DNA of 64,000 bases from Acidaminococcus sp. (GCA_019416065.1 DXYB01000007.1:5131-69130); one strand, 5' to 3'. Shown: positions 17,109 to 27,007, numbered from the stretch's first letter. Notes: generated from the sequence alone by a model not told the origin. Made by a program: numbers and translations.

Positions 17109-18466
17109 CACGCCTCCTCCGGGTCATCAAACCCGATCAGCCATGTCGCCACAAATCCAGCCCCATACGAAGCCAAAAGTCCTGCAAGATACACGGGGAT
17201 ATCCGTGGTGCTGGGAGCCAGCGGCAGCCCAGAGATGCCCAGGGCCATAGCCCCGACTCTTCCAAAAGCCTGCACGGCGCCCCCTATAGCTCCGCCGATA
17301 CACGCCCCAATAAAAGGTTTTCCTAACGGCAGGGTCACGCCGTAAATAAGAGGCTCCCCCACCCCTAAGAGCCCCGCCGGAAGGGCGGAAGCCACCACTT
17401 TTTTAATCCGGGGATTTTTCGTTTTCACATACACGGCAGCAGCCGCTCCCACCTGTCCGCCGCCCGCCATAGCTAAAATCGGCAGCAGCAACGTATAACC
17501 AAAGGTGTGAATCAATTCCGCATGAATGGGGGTCAGTCCCTGATGGATGCCCAGCATCACAAGGGGCAAGAAAAATCCGCCCAAAAGGGCGCCGGTAACC
17601 GCTCCGCCTTGTTCCACTGCCGTTGTGGCCCCATAACCGATCGCATCCGCCAAAAAGCCGCCCACAGGCTGGAGTACAAAAAAAGTGCCCAGTGCCATAG
17701 CTCCCAAGGTTATAAAGGGGGTCAGGAATAAATCCAAGCTAGCCGGCACCAATTTGTGCAGCCGTTTTTCCAAAAGCGCCCCCAGCGCCGCCACCAAGAG
17801 TACGGCTGCCACACCGCCCCGGCCCGGCACCACAGGCTCTCCGTATAAAACAAGCTGCACCCCGGGATGGGTAATCAGCGCCCCCAGGGCGCCGCCTAAA
17901 ATTGGCGTACCACCAAACTCCTTAGCGGTATTCCACCCTACAAACAGGTTCATCCCCCAGAATACGGCGCCACCCGCCGCTTGCAAGACTTGAAACAGCA
18001 CCTGTTGGGACAAGTCTGGGTCCAGCCGCAGAAAAAAATTGCATAATCCGGTCAACAGACCACACCCAATAAAACCTGGAATCAGCGGCACAAAAATCCC
18101 CGCAATCTTTTTCAAAAAGCGTTTGCCCGGCGTATTATTTTTCTGCCGCACTGCCGCATGAAGAGCCGCTCCATCTCCCACGCTAAACCTTTTTTCTTTT
18201 TCCGGGGCCGGGGCCTTTTCTGCCGCAAGCAGGGCCTGATAAACCTCTGTGACGGGGCCTACTTTCTTAGGCCCCAGGACAATCTGCAGCTCCGTTCCGG
18301 ACAGATTCACTCCTAGTACACCGGGCACTTGTTTGAGCGCTTCCAGATCAATGGCAGGACTAACGACTTCCAAGCGCAGCCTGGTCATGCAATGGTACGC
18401 TTTTTGTACATTGCCATCAGCACCTACCAAGGCGAACAGCTTACAGGCCAGCTCCTCATTTTCCAT
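17108..18466 (-). CDS. murP: PTS EIIBC permease, probable MurNAc transporter
   Basis: 452 residues. An N-terminal EIIB domain has the phosphorylated Cys in HCMTRLR (about residue 28), followed by a linker and a ten-helix glucose-superfamily EIIC domain (for example PGFIGCGLLTGLC, GVGEPLIYGV). No EIIA domain is attached, so a general EIIA(Glc)-like protein must supply phosphate. The start at 18466 is preceded by GGGAG and overlaps murQ by 11 bases. Being between murQ and mupG makes MurNAc or MurNAc-GlcNAc the likely substrate. Confidence 0.88.
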   Translation of the reverse strand: MENEELACKLFALVGADGNVQKAYHCMTRLRLEVVSPAIDLEALKQVPGVLGVNLSGTELQIVLGPKKVGPVTEVYQALLAAEKAPAPEKEKRFSVGDGAALHAAVRQKNNTPGKRFLKKIAGIFVPLIPGFIGCGLLTGLCNFFLRLDPDLSQQVLFQVLQAAGGAVFWGMNLFVGWNTAKEFGGTPILGGALGALITHPGVQLVLYGEPVVPGRGGVAAVLLVAALGALLEKRLHKLVPASLDLFLTPFITLGAMALGTFFVLQPVGGFLADAIGYGATTAVEQGGAVTGALLGGFFLPLVMLGIHQGLTPIHAELIHTFGYTLLLPILAMAGGGQVGAAAAVYVKTKNPRIKKVVASALPAGLLGVGEPLIYGVTLPLGKPFIGACIGGAIGGAVQAFGRVGAMALGISGLPLAPSTTDIPVYLAGLLASYGAGFVATWLIGFDDPEEA

Positions 18467-19292
18467 GGCTGCGCTCCCATTCTTCCACAGCCTTGCGGGC
18501 ACTGCCCTGATTATGGGCCAGCCTCATCCGGGCAGTTTCCCTGTTGCACCCAGTTACGGTGCAGATAATTTGTATAGCCCTCTCCAGGAGTTTTTCGTTA
18601 GTGGCCTTTACGTCGATCATCAAATTGCCACGCACTTTTCCCAGCTGTACCATGACGCCAGTAGTCAGCATATTCAGTACCATTTTAGTGGCCGTCCCAG
18701 CTTTCATACGGGTAGAACCGGTAATCACTTCCGGCCCTGGCAAAACGGTGAGCAAAAGATCTGCACAGGCCGCCATGGCCGCATTTTTGCTGCAGCACAA
18801 TCCCAGCACGAGACAACCTTGGGCTTTGGCTTCCCGCATCCCTCCCAGTACGTAGGGCGTGCGGCCGGAAGCGCTGATCCCCATCACCACATCCACCGCG
18901 TCTAGGTCTTTTTTCCCAATATCTTTCCGACCTTGTTCCTCGCTGTCTTCTGCTCCTTCTTGAGCCCGAAAGATGGCATCTGGGCCGCCGGCGATCAACC
19001 CCTGCACCATATCCGGGTCCGTGCTGTAGGTAGGCGGACACTCCACTGCGTCCAAAATACCCAACCGCCCGGACGTACCGCTCCCCATATAGAACAAACG
19101 GCCACCTTGCTGCAAATGATCCGCCACCAGATTCACCGCCTGGGCGATTTCCGGCAGAATTTCCTGTACTGCATCCGCCACTTTATGGTCTTCCTGGTTA
19201 ATCAGCGTCACCAGTTCTTCCGTAGAAAGAGTATCAATATCCACGGAGGCAGGGTTCCGCTGTTCCGTGGAGAGTTGCTCCAGATCAATCAT
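18456..19292 (-). CDS. murQ: N-acetylmuramic acid 6-phosphate etherase
   Basis: 278 residues with the SIS fold. Motifs include GSGTSGRLGILDA, ECPPTYS, GISASGRTPYV and GSTRMKAGTATK, all diagnostic for MurQ. It splits the lactyl ether of MurNAc-6-phosphate to GlcNAc-6-phosphate and D-lactate. Compared with the roughly 298-residue E. coli enzyme, the C-terminal helical tail is short: it ends soon after the ATGCN motif, where the murP start overlaps. First gene of the leftward operon; the product feeds the divergent nagA. Confidence 0.95.
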   Translation of the reverse strand: MIDLEQLSTEQRNPASVDIDTLSTEELVTLINQEDHKVADAVQEILPEIAQAVNLVADHLQQGGRLFYMGSGTSGRLGILDAVECPPTYSTDPDMVQGLIAGGPDAIFRAQEGAEDSEEQGRKDIGKKDLDAVDVVMGISASGRTPYVLGGMREAKAQGCLVLGLCCSKNAAMAACADLLLTVLPGPEVITGSTRMKAGTATKMVLNMLTTGVMVQLGKVRGNLMIDVKATNEKLLERAIQIICTVTGCNRETARMRLAHNQGSARKAVEEWERSHGK

Positions 19293-19311
19293 CCGCTTTC
19301 CTCTCCCATCA

Positions 19312-19320
19312 TGCTATAAT
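19312..19320 (+). promoter_or_regulatory. Extended -10 promoter of nagA
   Basis: TGC-TATAAT (19312-19320) lies 33 bases before the nagA start with no clear -35. The divergent murQ start is only 20 bases away, so the two operons share a compact control region. Confidence 0.5.
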
Positions 19321-19352
19321 AAAGGCTGACACGGACCACAAAGGAGGTCGCC

Positions 19353-20492
19353 ATGAAAGCCATTGTCAATGGTAAACTTATTTTACCACAGGAAATCCTT
19401 ACGGGACAAACCTTGTTATTTGACACCCGTATTTTCCGCATCACCCCCGTCAAGAAGGAGGAGTTTCCTGCCGGCACGGAGTGTATTGACGCCAAAGGAC
19501 AATACGTTTCTCCCGGTTTTATCAACCTGCACGTCCACGGCATCGGGGGAAGCGATACCATGGACGGCACGGAAGAAGCCTTAAAACAGATGAGCCAGAT
19601 TCTTCCGGCGACCGGTGTAACTGGATTTTTGCCCACCACCATGACGGAAAGGGAAGATAAAATCCGCGCCGCCCTGAGCAATATTGCTGCTTGCGCAGAA
19701 AAAGGCTTTCCTGGAGCGGAAATTTTAGGGGCCAATATGGAAGGCCCTTTTATCAGCGATATCTATAAAGGCTCCCAGGAAGTGAGCCATATTCAATGCG
19801 CCCGTTGGGAGCTTATAGAGCCCTATAAGAAATGGATCAAGCTCATCACCCTCGCCCCGGAAAAGCTGGAAAATCCAGCGGCTTTTATCCGTCGCTGCCG
19901 AGACAGCGGCATCCTGGTGTCCCTAGGCCACAGCAATGCCACCTATAAAGAAGCAGCCGCTGCCTATGCCGCTGGAGCCAGCCACATCACTCACCTGTTT
20001 AATGCCATGCGGCCACTTCATCATAGGGAGCCGGGCCTTGTGGGAGCCGCACTGACATTGCCCTTTACTTGTGAACTTATTTGCGACGGCATCCATATCC
20101 ATCCCGCTGCCATTGCGCTGGCGGTAAAAGCCAAAGGGCCTGATGGTATCATTCTCGTCACCGATTCCCTACGGGCCTGTCTGATGGGAGACGGGGAAAG
20201 TGAACTAGGTGGCCACAAGGTCTGCGTAAAAGGCCTTCGAGCCACCTTGCAGGATGGGACACTGGCGGCCAGCGTACTGCCCATGCATCTGGGCGTTAAA
20301 AATTTAAAAGCGTTTGCCCACCTTTCCCTTCCGGAAGCCGTACGTGCCGCTTCTCTCAATCCGGCGAAAGAGCTTGGCCTGCATGACCGGGGCTGTTTGG
20401 CCGAAGGAAAACGAGCGGATTTGGTGATTTTTGATGAAACCTTTACCATTTCCCGCACCTACGTAAAAGGAGCCTGCGTGTACCAACAATGA
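19353..20492 (+). CDS. nagA: N-acetylglucosamine-6-phosphate deacetylase
   Basis: 379 residues, amidohydrolase fold. Metal-site motif HVHGIGG (near residue 60), EGPFI, GHSNA and THLFNAM (near residue 212) are in family order. It deacetylates GlcNAc-6-phosphate for entry into glycolysis or cell-wall synthesis. It begins after AAAGGAGG. It is divergent from murQ-murP-mupG, whose end product is its substrate. The last codons lie inside a long inverted repeat (20470-20505). Confidence 0.96.
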   Translation: MKAIVNGKLILPQEILTGQTLLFDTRIFRITPVKKEEFPAGTECIDAKGQYVSPGFINLHVHGIGGSDTMDGTEEALKQMSQILPATGVTGFLPTTMTEREDKIRAALSNIAACAEKGFPGAEILGANMEGPFISDIYKGSQEVSHIQCARWELIEPYKKWIKLITLAPEKLENPAAFIRRCRDSGILVSLGHSNATYKEAAAAYAAGASHITHLFNAMRPLHHREPGLVGAALTLPFTCELICDGIHIHPAAIALAVKAKGPDGIILVTDSLRACLMGDGESELGGHKVCVKGLRATLQDGTLAASVLPMHLGVKNLKAFAHLSLPEAVRAASLNPAKELGLHDRGCLAEGKRADLVIFDETFTISRTYVKGACVYQQ

Positions 20493-20505
20493 TACACGCA
20501 GGCTC
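20470..20505 (-). terminator. Terminator built into the 3' end of nagA
   Basis: A perfect 13-bp stem (arms 20470-20482 and 20493-20505) spans the nagA stop codon. On the minus strand it is followed by CTTTTACG, so it can end the leftward decarboxylase transcript. On the plus strand it could protect or end the nagA mRNA. Confidence 0.65.
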
Positions 20506-20525
20506 CTGTCGTATGGATAACCTGG

Positions 20526-21701
20526 TTAAATGGCAACTGCCATCCGGTCTTCTAATCCCAAGGCTTCCCGCACTTCTTCCCAAATCACAGTCCTGGCTTT
20601 TCTAAACCCGTTAAAGGTGGTAGCCGATGCCGAGGTATAGGCCCCGCACACCGGTACTAAAAGCAGATCCCCTACTTCCAGCGGCTGGGTCATTTTCCCC
20701 CGGAACATAATATCCAGGGAATCACAGCTGGGTCCGGCAAACGTGGCTCGGATTTTCCGTTTTCCCTGCTTGAAACTGATCAGCTTGTAATCCCACTGGT
20801 CAAAAATCACGCCGGAAAAAGTGCCATAAATCCCGTCATCCAGAAAATACCAGGTCTGTCCATTCCGAGCGTTCACTCCAATGACCCGGGTGATCAAGTT
20901 GACCGCCGTACCACACATATAGCGTCCCGGTTCGGCCCAAATCTCCAGATCCGGGAAATCTTCGTCCAAACGGGCAGAAATTTGTGCTAGCATAGCCGAA
21001 AGGTTATAGTGAATCCCTGTTTCCGGAATGGGAAATCCTCCGCCGATATCCAGAACCCGCATGGAAAGGCCCGCTTTTCTGGCTTCCTTCATCACGCCTT
21101 TGGTCACGTCCATGGCATGAAAATACGGATCGGCCACCGTCACCTGGCTGCCCACATGAAAGGCAATGCCGGCTACATCTAGTCCGGCTGCTTTGGCTTT
21201 ACGCATAAGGTACAAGGCTTTTTCCCGAGGTGCACCGAATTTCTTATTCAGATCCACGTGGGCTTTAGGATTATCGATCCGCAGCCGCAGCAGCACCTCG
21301 GCACCGGGACAATGGGCCGCAATTTTTTTGATTTCGCTTTCACTGTCAAACGTCATCCGGTACACGCCGGCATCGTTACAGGCGGCAAACCCGGCATCCA
21401 TTTTAATGGGGTTGGCATAAATCATCTTTTTGCCATCCACACCCAATTGTTGCAGCGTGCGGATCTCCCCATCACTGGCAACGTCAAAACTGGCTCCTTT
21501 ATTGATCATAAGCTCCAGGATCCTGAGATCCGGGTTAGCTTTCATTGCATAGTGAATTTCCATTCTAGGAAAATATTTGTGGAGCAAATCATAGTTTTTC
21601 TCAACCTGTTCTAAAGAAAGCACCAGCAGCGGCGTCTCATAGCGTTCTGCCAGACTGGCAACGGCTTCCTGGGACAATTGGAAAAAACTTTGTTCGTTCA
21701 T
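20526..21701 (-). CDS. ldc: Lysine/ornithine decarboxylase of the Selenomonas type (fold III PLP enzyme)
   Basis: 391 residues, alanine-racemase-fold decarboxylase. The PLP lysine is in YAMKANP (near residue 51), the glycine loop is DIGGGFP, the catalytic Cys is in GPSCDSLD, and EPGRYMCGTAVNL follows the eukaryotic ODC pattern. From memory of the family, length and motifs match Selenomonas ruminantium LDC/ODC. That enzyme makes cadaverine or putrescine that is covalently linked to peptidoglycan and anchors the outer membrane in Negativicutes. The start at 21701 follows GGGGG. Diaminopimelate decarboxylase is a less likely alternative because the substrate loop follows the ODC pattern. Confidence 0.85.
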   Translation of the reverse strand: MNEQSFFQLSQEAVASLAERYETPLLVLSLEQVEKNYDLLHKYFPRMEIHYAMKANPDLRILELMINKGASFDVASDGEIRTLQQLGVDGKKMIYANPIKMDAGFAACNDAGVYRMTFDSESEIKKIAAHCPGAEVLLRLRIDNPKAHVDLNKKFGAPREKALYLMRKAKAAGLDVAGIAFHVGSQVTVADPYFHAMDVTKGVMKEARKAGLSMRVLDIGGGFPIPETGIHYNLSAMLAQISARLDEDFPDLEIWAEPGRYMCGTAVNLITRVIGVNARNGQTWYFLDDGIYGTFSGVIFDQWDYKLISFKQGKRKIRATFAGPSCDSLDIMFRGKMTQPLEVGDLLLVPVCGAYTSASATTFNGFRKARTVIWEEVREALGLEDRMAVAI

Positions 21702-21748
21702 GATCAATCCCCCTTTGGGCCCTCTAGTGGCCTCTTGATTCGTTCTTC

Positions 21749-21776
21749 ATTATACACTACTTGAAAGAAACTGCAA
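21749..21776 (-). promoter_or_regulatory. Promoter of the decarboxylase gene
   Basis: Minus strand TTGCAG (21771-21776), 16-base spacer, TATAAT (21749-21754), about 50 bases before the start codon. Confidence 0.7.
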
Positions 21777-21934
21777 GAGGAAAATGAAGGAAATTAAAGG
21801 AGATTTGAGGAGTTTGGAGAAGAACAAAGAAAAATATGCATTGTATCTGTTTTAATCAAAAATCTGCACATTTTTCGCTTTTGGCTGAAATAAGGCGTAT
21901 ATAAGCGTATGAGCCCGTATAGAATACCTTCCCA

Positions 21935-21967
21935 CAAAGAAAGCACCCGCTTTATCCGGCGGGCGCT
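21935..21967 (-). terminator. Terminator of serS
   Basis: AGCGCCCGC pairs with GCGGGTGCT on the minus strand, followed by a TTCTTTG run. The stretch 21777-21934 holds no gene or clear structure. Confidence 0.75.
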
Positions 21968-22002
21968 GTAATTTTATTCAATTGTGACAATCGTTACTTT
22001 TT

Positions 22003-23310
<1,308 letters not shown>

Positions 23311-23346
23311 TCATTATAGCACATGCACCCAAGAAAGGCACTATCT

Positions 23347-24120
23347 TTACAACGGGATCCCCTCTTTTTGGGCAAGGCCTCGGAATACCGTCTCCATATT
23401 TTCTTCTATAGCCAGTGTCTCTGCAGAAAGATGCACCTGCAATGGGTCCCGGTTTAAGATCACCAGGCGTTTTCCGTGAAAATAATGGATAAACGAAGCC
23501 GCAGGATACACCGTAAGGCTGGTGCCGGCAATCAGCAGGAGATCCGCTTGGGAAATGGCCTGCACTGCTTGTTCCACGGCTTTTTCTGGTAGCATTTCTT
23601 CATATAAAGTAATATCCGGCCGGATCACCCCGCCACAGGTACAGTGGGGTACCGGTTCTGTAGAATCAAAAATAGCCCCCGCAGGATAGGTCTTACCACA
23701 TTGCATGCAATAGTTTCGCAAGGCACTGCCATGGATTTCATAGACCTTTTGGCTACCGGCTTTTTGGTGCAGTCCATCGATATTCTGGGTAACAATACCC
23801 AAAAGTTTTCCCCGTTTTTCCAGCGCGGCTAAATAATAATGGGCTGCATTGGGCTGAATCTTCCGGGTATCCAATTTCTGCCGATGAAATTCAAAATACA
23901 CCTTTGGCTCGCTTACCAGGCAACTGTGGCTCAGCAGATATTCCGGCTGGTACTTGTCAAAGCGGATATCATGCTGGTTATATAACCCATCCTTACTGCG
24001 AAAATCCGGGATCCCACTGGCAGTGGAGACTCCGGCTCCCCCAAAAAATGTAATCTTTTGGGCATCCTGGATCCAAGTGTCCAAGGTGGCAATCTTCTTT
24101 TCAAATTCCTGCCCGTCCAT
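23347..24120 (-). CDS. Sir2-family NAD-dependent protein deacylase
   Basis: 257 residues. NAD motifs GGAGVSTASGIPDFR (about 28-42), TQNIDGLH and the catalytic His in YEIHGS are present. Zinc ribbon cysteines occur as CMQC and a later CTC pair. It removes acetyl or acyl groups from protein lysines using NAD+. The start at 24120 (after GAAGG) gives the standard sirtuin N-terminus and overlaps the preceding gene by 20 bases, so they are translated from one mRNA. Confidence 0.95.
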   Translation of the reverse strand: MDGQEFEKKIATLDTWIQDAQKITFFGGAGVSTASGIPDFRSKDGLYNQHDIRFDKYQPEYLLSHSCLVSEPKVYFEFHRQKLDTRKIQPNAAHYYLAALEKRGKLLGIVTQNIDGLHQKAGSQKVYEIHGSALRNYCMQCGKTYPAGAIFDSTEPVPHCTCGGVIRPDITLYEEMLPEKAVEQAVQAISQADLLLIAGTSLTVYPAASFIHYFHGKRLVILNRDPLQVHLSAETLAIEENMETVFRGLAQKEGIPL

Positions 24121-25267
24121 TTTTACGGCCTTCTTTCTTATTTTTTTCAAGACTCTGCGCCATGTGATCCAGCATCGCCTGCTGGTCTTTTCCCGCTGCG
24201 ACTTCAAAATCCAAAGAGAGCAGCAGTCCATTTTTTACAAACACATAGCTTGTATCCAGTGCATTCGGGGTACGGACCTCCTCCACCATACAGGGAAGGT
24301 CCCCTACTTTGGTGAAAAAGGTACGGTTGGATAAAAGCGTCCCGTGGGGACGTTTTTCCCAAAAAGATTTTTCCCGCTGTGCCGTCATCACCTTTGCCAG
24401 ATTTTCCGCATCCTGGGTAGACAATCCTTCCAGGGATTCAGGCAGGGCCGCATACTCCGGCAGTTTGGACAAGGGCTGGTAAATCACGCCAGTCATAAGC
24501 TTGTCATCCAAGTGTAGCTGCAGCAAGCTATGGGGATCTCCCGCTGGTGCCTTTTTTAGAAGGTCCACGCCGCCATAAGGGATCTCATAGGAAAATGCAC
24601 TGCCGGGAATCTCCACCCGTTCATAGGCAGGAGGGATTTCCAGACTGTCCAATACAGTTCGGATTTCTGGCGGGGTATCGCCTCTGCCAGATTCCGGGGA
24701 GAGAAAGCTAAAACTGTATAGGGTTTTCCGATCCCCGAAAAAATAGCGTTCTTCCTGTTTTCCCTTTTCTTCCTGCTGGACATGAACGCAGGGCATACCA
24801 GCAAAAGTTTCCCGGCTATGTTGCAGTACATGAATTCCTTTCACCCGGGCTTCTTCCAGGTAGGATTTTAGCGTCACGCCCAGCATCAGCTCCCGGCTAC
24901 GAAAGGGTTGGGTATCAATTTTTCCATCTTTTTCTGTTTGCATCTTGGCCCCACTGGCGGTGTAAACAAAAAGTTCTTCTCGCCGCCTGGCCCGAATCAT
25001 CACGTCTTGCCCTTTGCTCCCCCGGGTAAAGATTCCTTCCAGCACAAATCCTTGGGGCAAGGTAAAGCGCACGCTATGCAGCGGATCTAGGACTTGTCGT
25101 TCCGGGAGCACAGCGGCAGGAAACCGTTCCCAGGCAAGCTGTTGCAAATCTTTTACGGGAAGGGGTACGGGCGATGCTTCCGGCACTTTTTCTGCAAAAG
25201 TGGGGACAGGCAATAAAAATAAGAGCAAACTCCCCCCTATAACAATCTTCTGCCAAATTTGCCCCAT
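24101..25267 (-). CDS. Exported protein of unknown function (388 residues)
   Basis: A signal peptide is clear (one Lys, a Leu-rich core, cleavage after TFA near residue 25). The mature protein looks like two related soluble domains of about 150 residues. Each carries a hydrophobic strand plus a motif such as VRFTLPQGF or FSYEIPYGG and a later (M/D)L-type Cys region (MPCVHVQ, LPCMVEE). That suggests an internal duplication. I do not recognise the family. The long charged tail ends in Lys/Arg. It starts after GGAGAGG and overlaps the sirtuin gene. Confidence 0.75.
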   Translation of the reverse strand: MGQIWQKIVIGGSLLLFLLPVPTFAEKVPEASPVPLPVKDLQQLAWERFPAAVLPERQVLDPLHSVRFTLPQGFVLEGIFTRGSKGQDVMIRARRREELFVYTASGAKMQTEKDGKIDTQPFRSRELMLGVTLKSYLEEARVKGIHVLQHSRETFAGMPCVHVQQEEKGKQEERYFFGDRKTLYSFSFLSPESGRGDTPPEIRTVLDSLEIPPAYERVEIPGSAFSYEIPYGGVDLLKKAPAGDPHSLLQLHLDDKLMTGVIYQPLSKLPEYAALPESLEGLSTQDAENLAKVMTAQREKSFWEKRPHGTLLSNRTFFTKVGDLPCMVEEVRTPNALDTSYVFVKNGLLLSLDFEVAAGKDQQAMLDHMAQSLEKNKKEGRKNGRAGI

Positions 25268-25294
25268 AGCCCTCTCCTTTATGTACCATTTTAC

Positions 25295-25338
25295 TAAGTA
25301 ACTCTACTTATTATACGGTTTTCTTTTGCAGAGCACAA
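25295..25338 (-). promoter_or_regulatory. Promoter and palindrome of the exported protein gene
   Basis: Minus strand TTGTGC (25333-25338), 17-base spacer, TATAAT (25310-25315). Directly after the -10 is the perfect inverted repeat TAAGTA-N4-TACTTA (25295-25310), placed like a repressor operator. Confidence 0.6.
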
Positions 25339-25380
25339 GAAAAAGCGCCCCTAGCCACAAGTTGCGGCTAAAGACGCTTT
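25338..25380 (-). terminator. Terminator of the FAD-linked oxidase gene
   Basis: A long stem with small mismatches (arms about 25342-25356 and 25366-25380) followed on the minus strand by TTTTTCTT. Confidence 0.8.
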
Positions 25381-25391
25381 GCTGCAGCAGC

Positions 25392-26819
25392 TTAGGCGAT
25401 AAAATCGCCGTTCATATCCACCAGTTTGCCCGGGTTCATAATGTTGTTGGGATCCAGGGCGTGTTTGATGGCCTTAATCAGTTTCACTTCCCCATCGGGC
25501 GTGCAGCGGGCAAATTCTTCCAGTTTCTTGTAGCCGATGCCGTGCTCCCCGCTCATTTTGCCACCTAGGGCATAGACACGGGGGAACAGATCCGCATGGA
25601 AGGCTTTGATGGTCTTAAACCAGTCTTCCGGGGACAGGCCGTATTTATTAAGGGGCAGCACATGGATATTGCCATCGCCGATATGGGCCACGGTCACCGC
25701 ATACAGGTGATACTTCTCCTGCAGTTCCGGGATCTGTGCCACCATTTCCGCGATACGGTCCAGGGGCACCACAAAGTCCTCTGTCTGGAACATTTTATCA
25801 ATATTCCGGGCTGCCTCTGCAAATTCCTTACGAACTTTCCAAATCCGGTCATCTGCCTCAAATTCATCCAGGGAACCGTTTTCTTCAGCCAACTGGCACA
25901 ATAGTTCCATCTTCCGGTCGGATTCTTCCTGATTGAAGGTTTCTACCGTCACGATAACGTAGCAGCAGCCTTCTTTTACATGGGGCATTTCCATATTGTC
26001 CAGGTATTTACAGGTCATGTCAATAGCGGAATTTCCCATGTATTCAACAGACGTGGGTTCAATCCCGGCTTTCAGGATCTTGTTGGGCAAAGCAAAGGCT
26101 TTTTCATCGTCATCAAACACACACACCATATTAAAGGAAAAGGGCGGCAGGGGACGGAGCTTTACCGTGACTTCTGTGATAATGCCCAGCGTTCCCTCAC
26201 TACCGGCAAATAATTGTTCCAGTGCAAGACCGGTAGAACATTTTTTTAGCCGAGCCCCCACATCTACAATATCGCCGATGGGCGTGACCACTTTCAGGGC
26301 ATAAATCTGATCCCGGGTAGTACCATACCGGACGGCTTTATTACCACCGGCGTTATTGGCCACGTTGCCACCGATCTGGCAGCTTTCCGCACTGGAGGGA
26401 TCTCCGGCATACATCACGCCATGGGCTCTGGCTTCTGCCTGGAGCTGGCCGGTAAAGACACCGGTTTGCACCACGGCATATAGATTGTCCGCATCCAGTT
26501 TCAAGATCTGGTTCATCCGCTGCAGTTCTACTACAATGCCGTGATAAATAGGAATAGCGCCGCAGGCAACCCCAGTACCTGCAGAACGGGGGGTAATGGG
26601 AACCCGGTACCGATTCGCCAGTTTCACTATTTCTGCCACTTCTTCCGTTGTACCGGGAAAAACCACCACTTCTGGTTTCTTGAAGAAATGGGGATTGCCT
26701 TCTTCATCGGTCTGGTACTGTTCCAGATACTCCTCCTCTGTTTTTACGTAGTGGTCTCCCACCACTTCCTTTAAGGCTGCTACCAATTCCGGCGTTACAG
26801 GATTGTACATTACATTCAT
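25392..26819 (-). CDS. FAD-linked 2-hydroxyacid dehydrogenase (GlcD / D-lactate dehydrogenase type)
   Basis: 475 residues. VAO-type FAD domain with the ITPRSAGTG nucleotide motif, IGGNVANNAGG, and GSEGTLGIITE. The C-terminal oxidase domain has HIGDGNIHV, GEHGIG and the LDPNNIMNPGKL ending. Such enzymes oxidise D-lactate, glycolate or D-2-hydroxyglutarate and pass electrons to a flavoprotein or quinone. No etf genes are beside it, so a bifurcating complex is not shown here. In a glutamate fermenter 2-hydroxyglutarate is a possible substrate, but D-lactate (also released by MurQ) is as likely. Monocistronic, with an operator-like promoter. Confidence 0.9.
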   Translation of the reverse strand: MNVMYNPVTPELVAALKEVVGDHYVKTEEEYLEQYQTDEEGNPHFFKKPEVVVFPGTTEEVAEIVKLANRYRVPITPRSAGTGVACGAIPIYHGIVVELQRMNQILKLDADNLYAVVQTGVFTGQLQAEARAHGVMYAGDPSSAESCQIGGNVANNAGGNKAVRYGTTRDQIYALKVVTPIGDIVDVGARLKKCSTGLALEQLFAGSEGTLGIITEVTVKLRPLPPFSFNMVCVFDDDEKAFALPNKILKAGIEPTSVEYMGNSAIDMTCKYLDNMEMPHVKEGCCYVIVTVETFNQEESDRKMELLCQLAEENGSLDEFEADDRIWKVRKEFAEAARNIDKMFQTEDFVVPLDRIAEMVAQIPELQEKYHLYAVTVAHIGDGNIHVLPLNKYGLSPEDWFKTIKAFHADLFPRVYALGGKMSGEHGIGYKKLEEFARCTPDGEVKLIKAIKHALDPNNIMNPGKLVDMNGDFIA

Positions 26820-26893
26820 GCTATTCCCTCTCTTTTCCTTTACTCTGTTAGTTTTTTCTTGAAATGTCTTTTAAAATTAAGTTGATGTTTCTC

Positions 26894-26921
26894 AGTATAC
26901 CACATTTTGTATACTTGTAAA
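26894..26921 (-). promoter_or_regulatory. Promoter with perfect inverted repeat upstream of the FAD oxidase
   Basis: Minus strand TTTACA (26916-26921), 16-base spacer, TATACT (26894-26899). The spacer and -10 are filled by AGTATAC-N8-GTATACT (26894-26915), a perfect 7-bp inverted repeat that would block polymerase when bound. Position and symmetry fit a GntR/LldR-like or other dimeric repressor. Confidence 0.7.
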
Positions 26922-26931
26922 GAAAAAGGCC

Positions 26932-26968
26932 AAAAAAATTCCCGAAAGTATAACTTTCGGGAATTTTT
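26932..26968. terminator. Strong bidirectional terminator after cstA
   Basis: AAAAATTCCCGAAAGT pairs with its complement around a three-base loop, with seven A before and five T after. It ends leftward cstA transcription. Confidence 0.88.
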
Positions 26969-27007
26969 GAAGGGATACTGTTTAGTTTGATACAAGACCT
27001 AGCTTTA

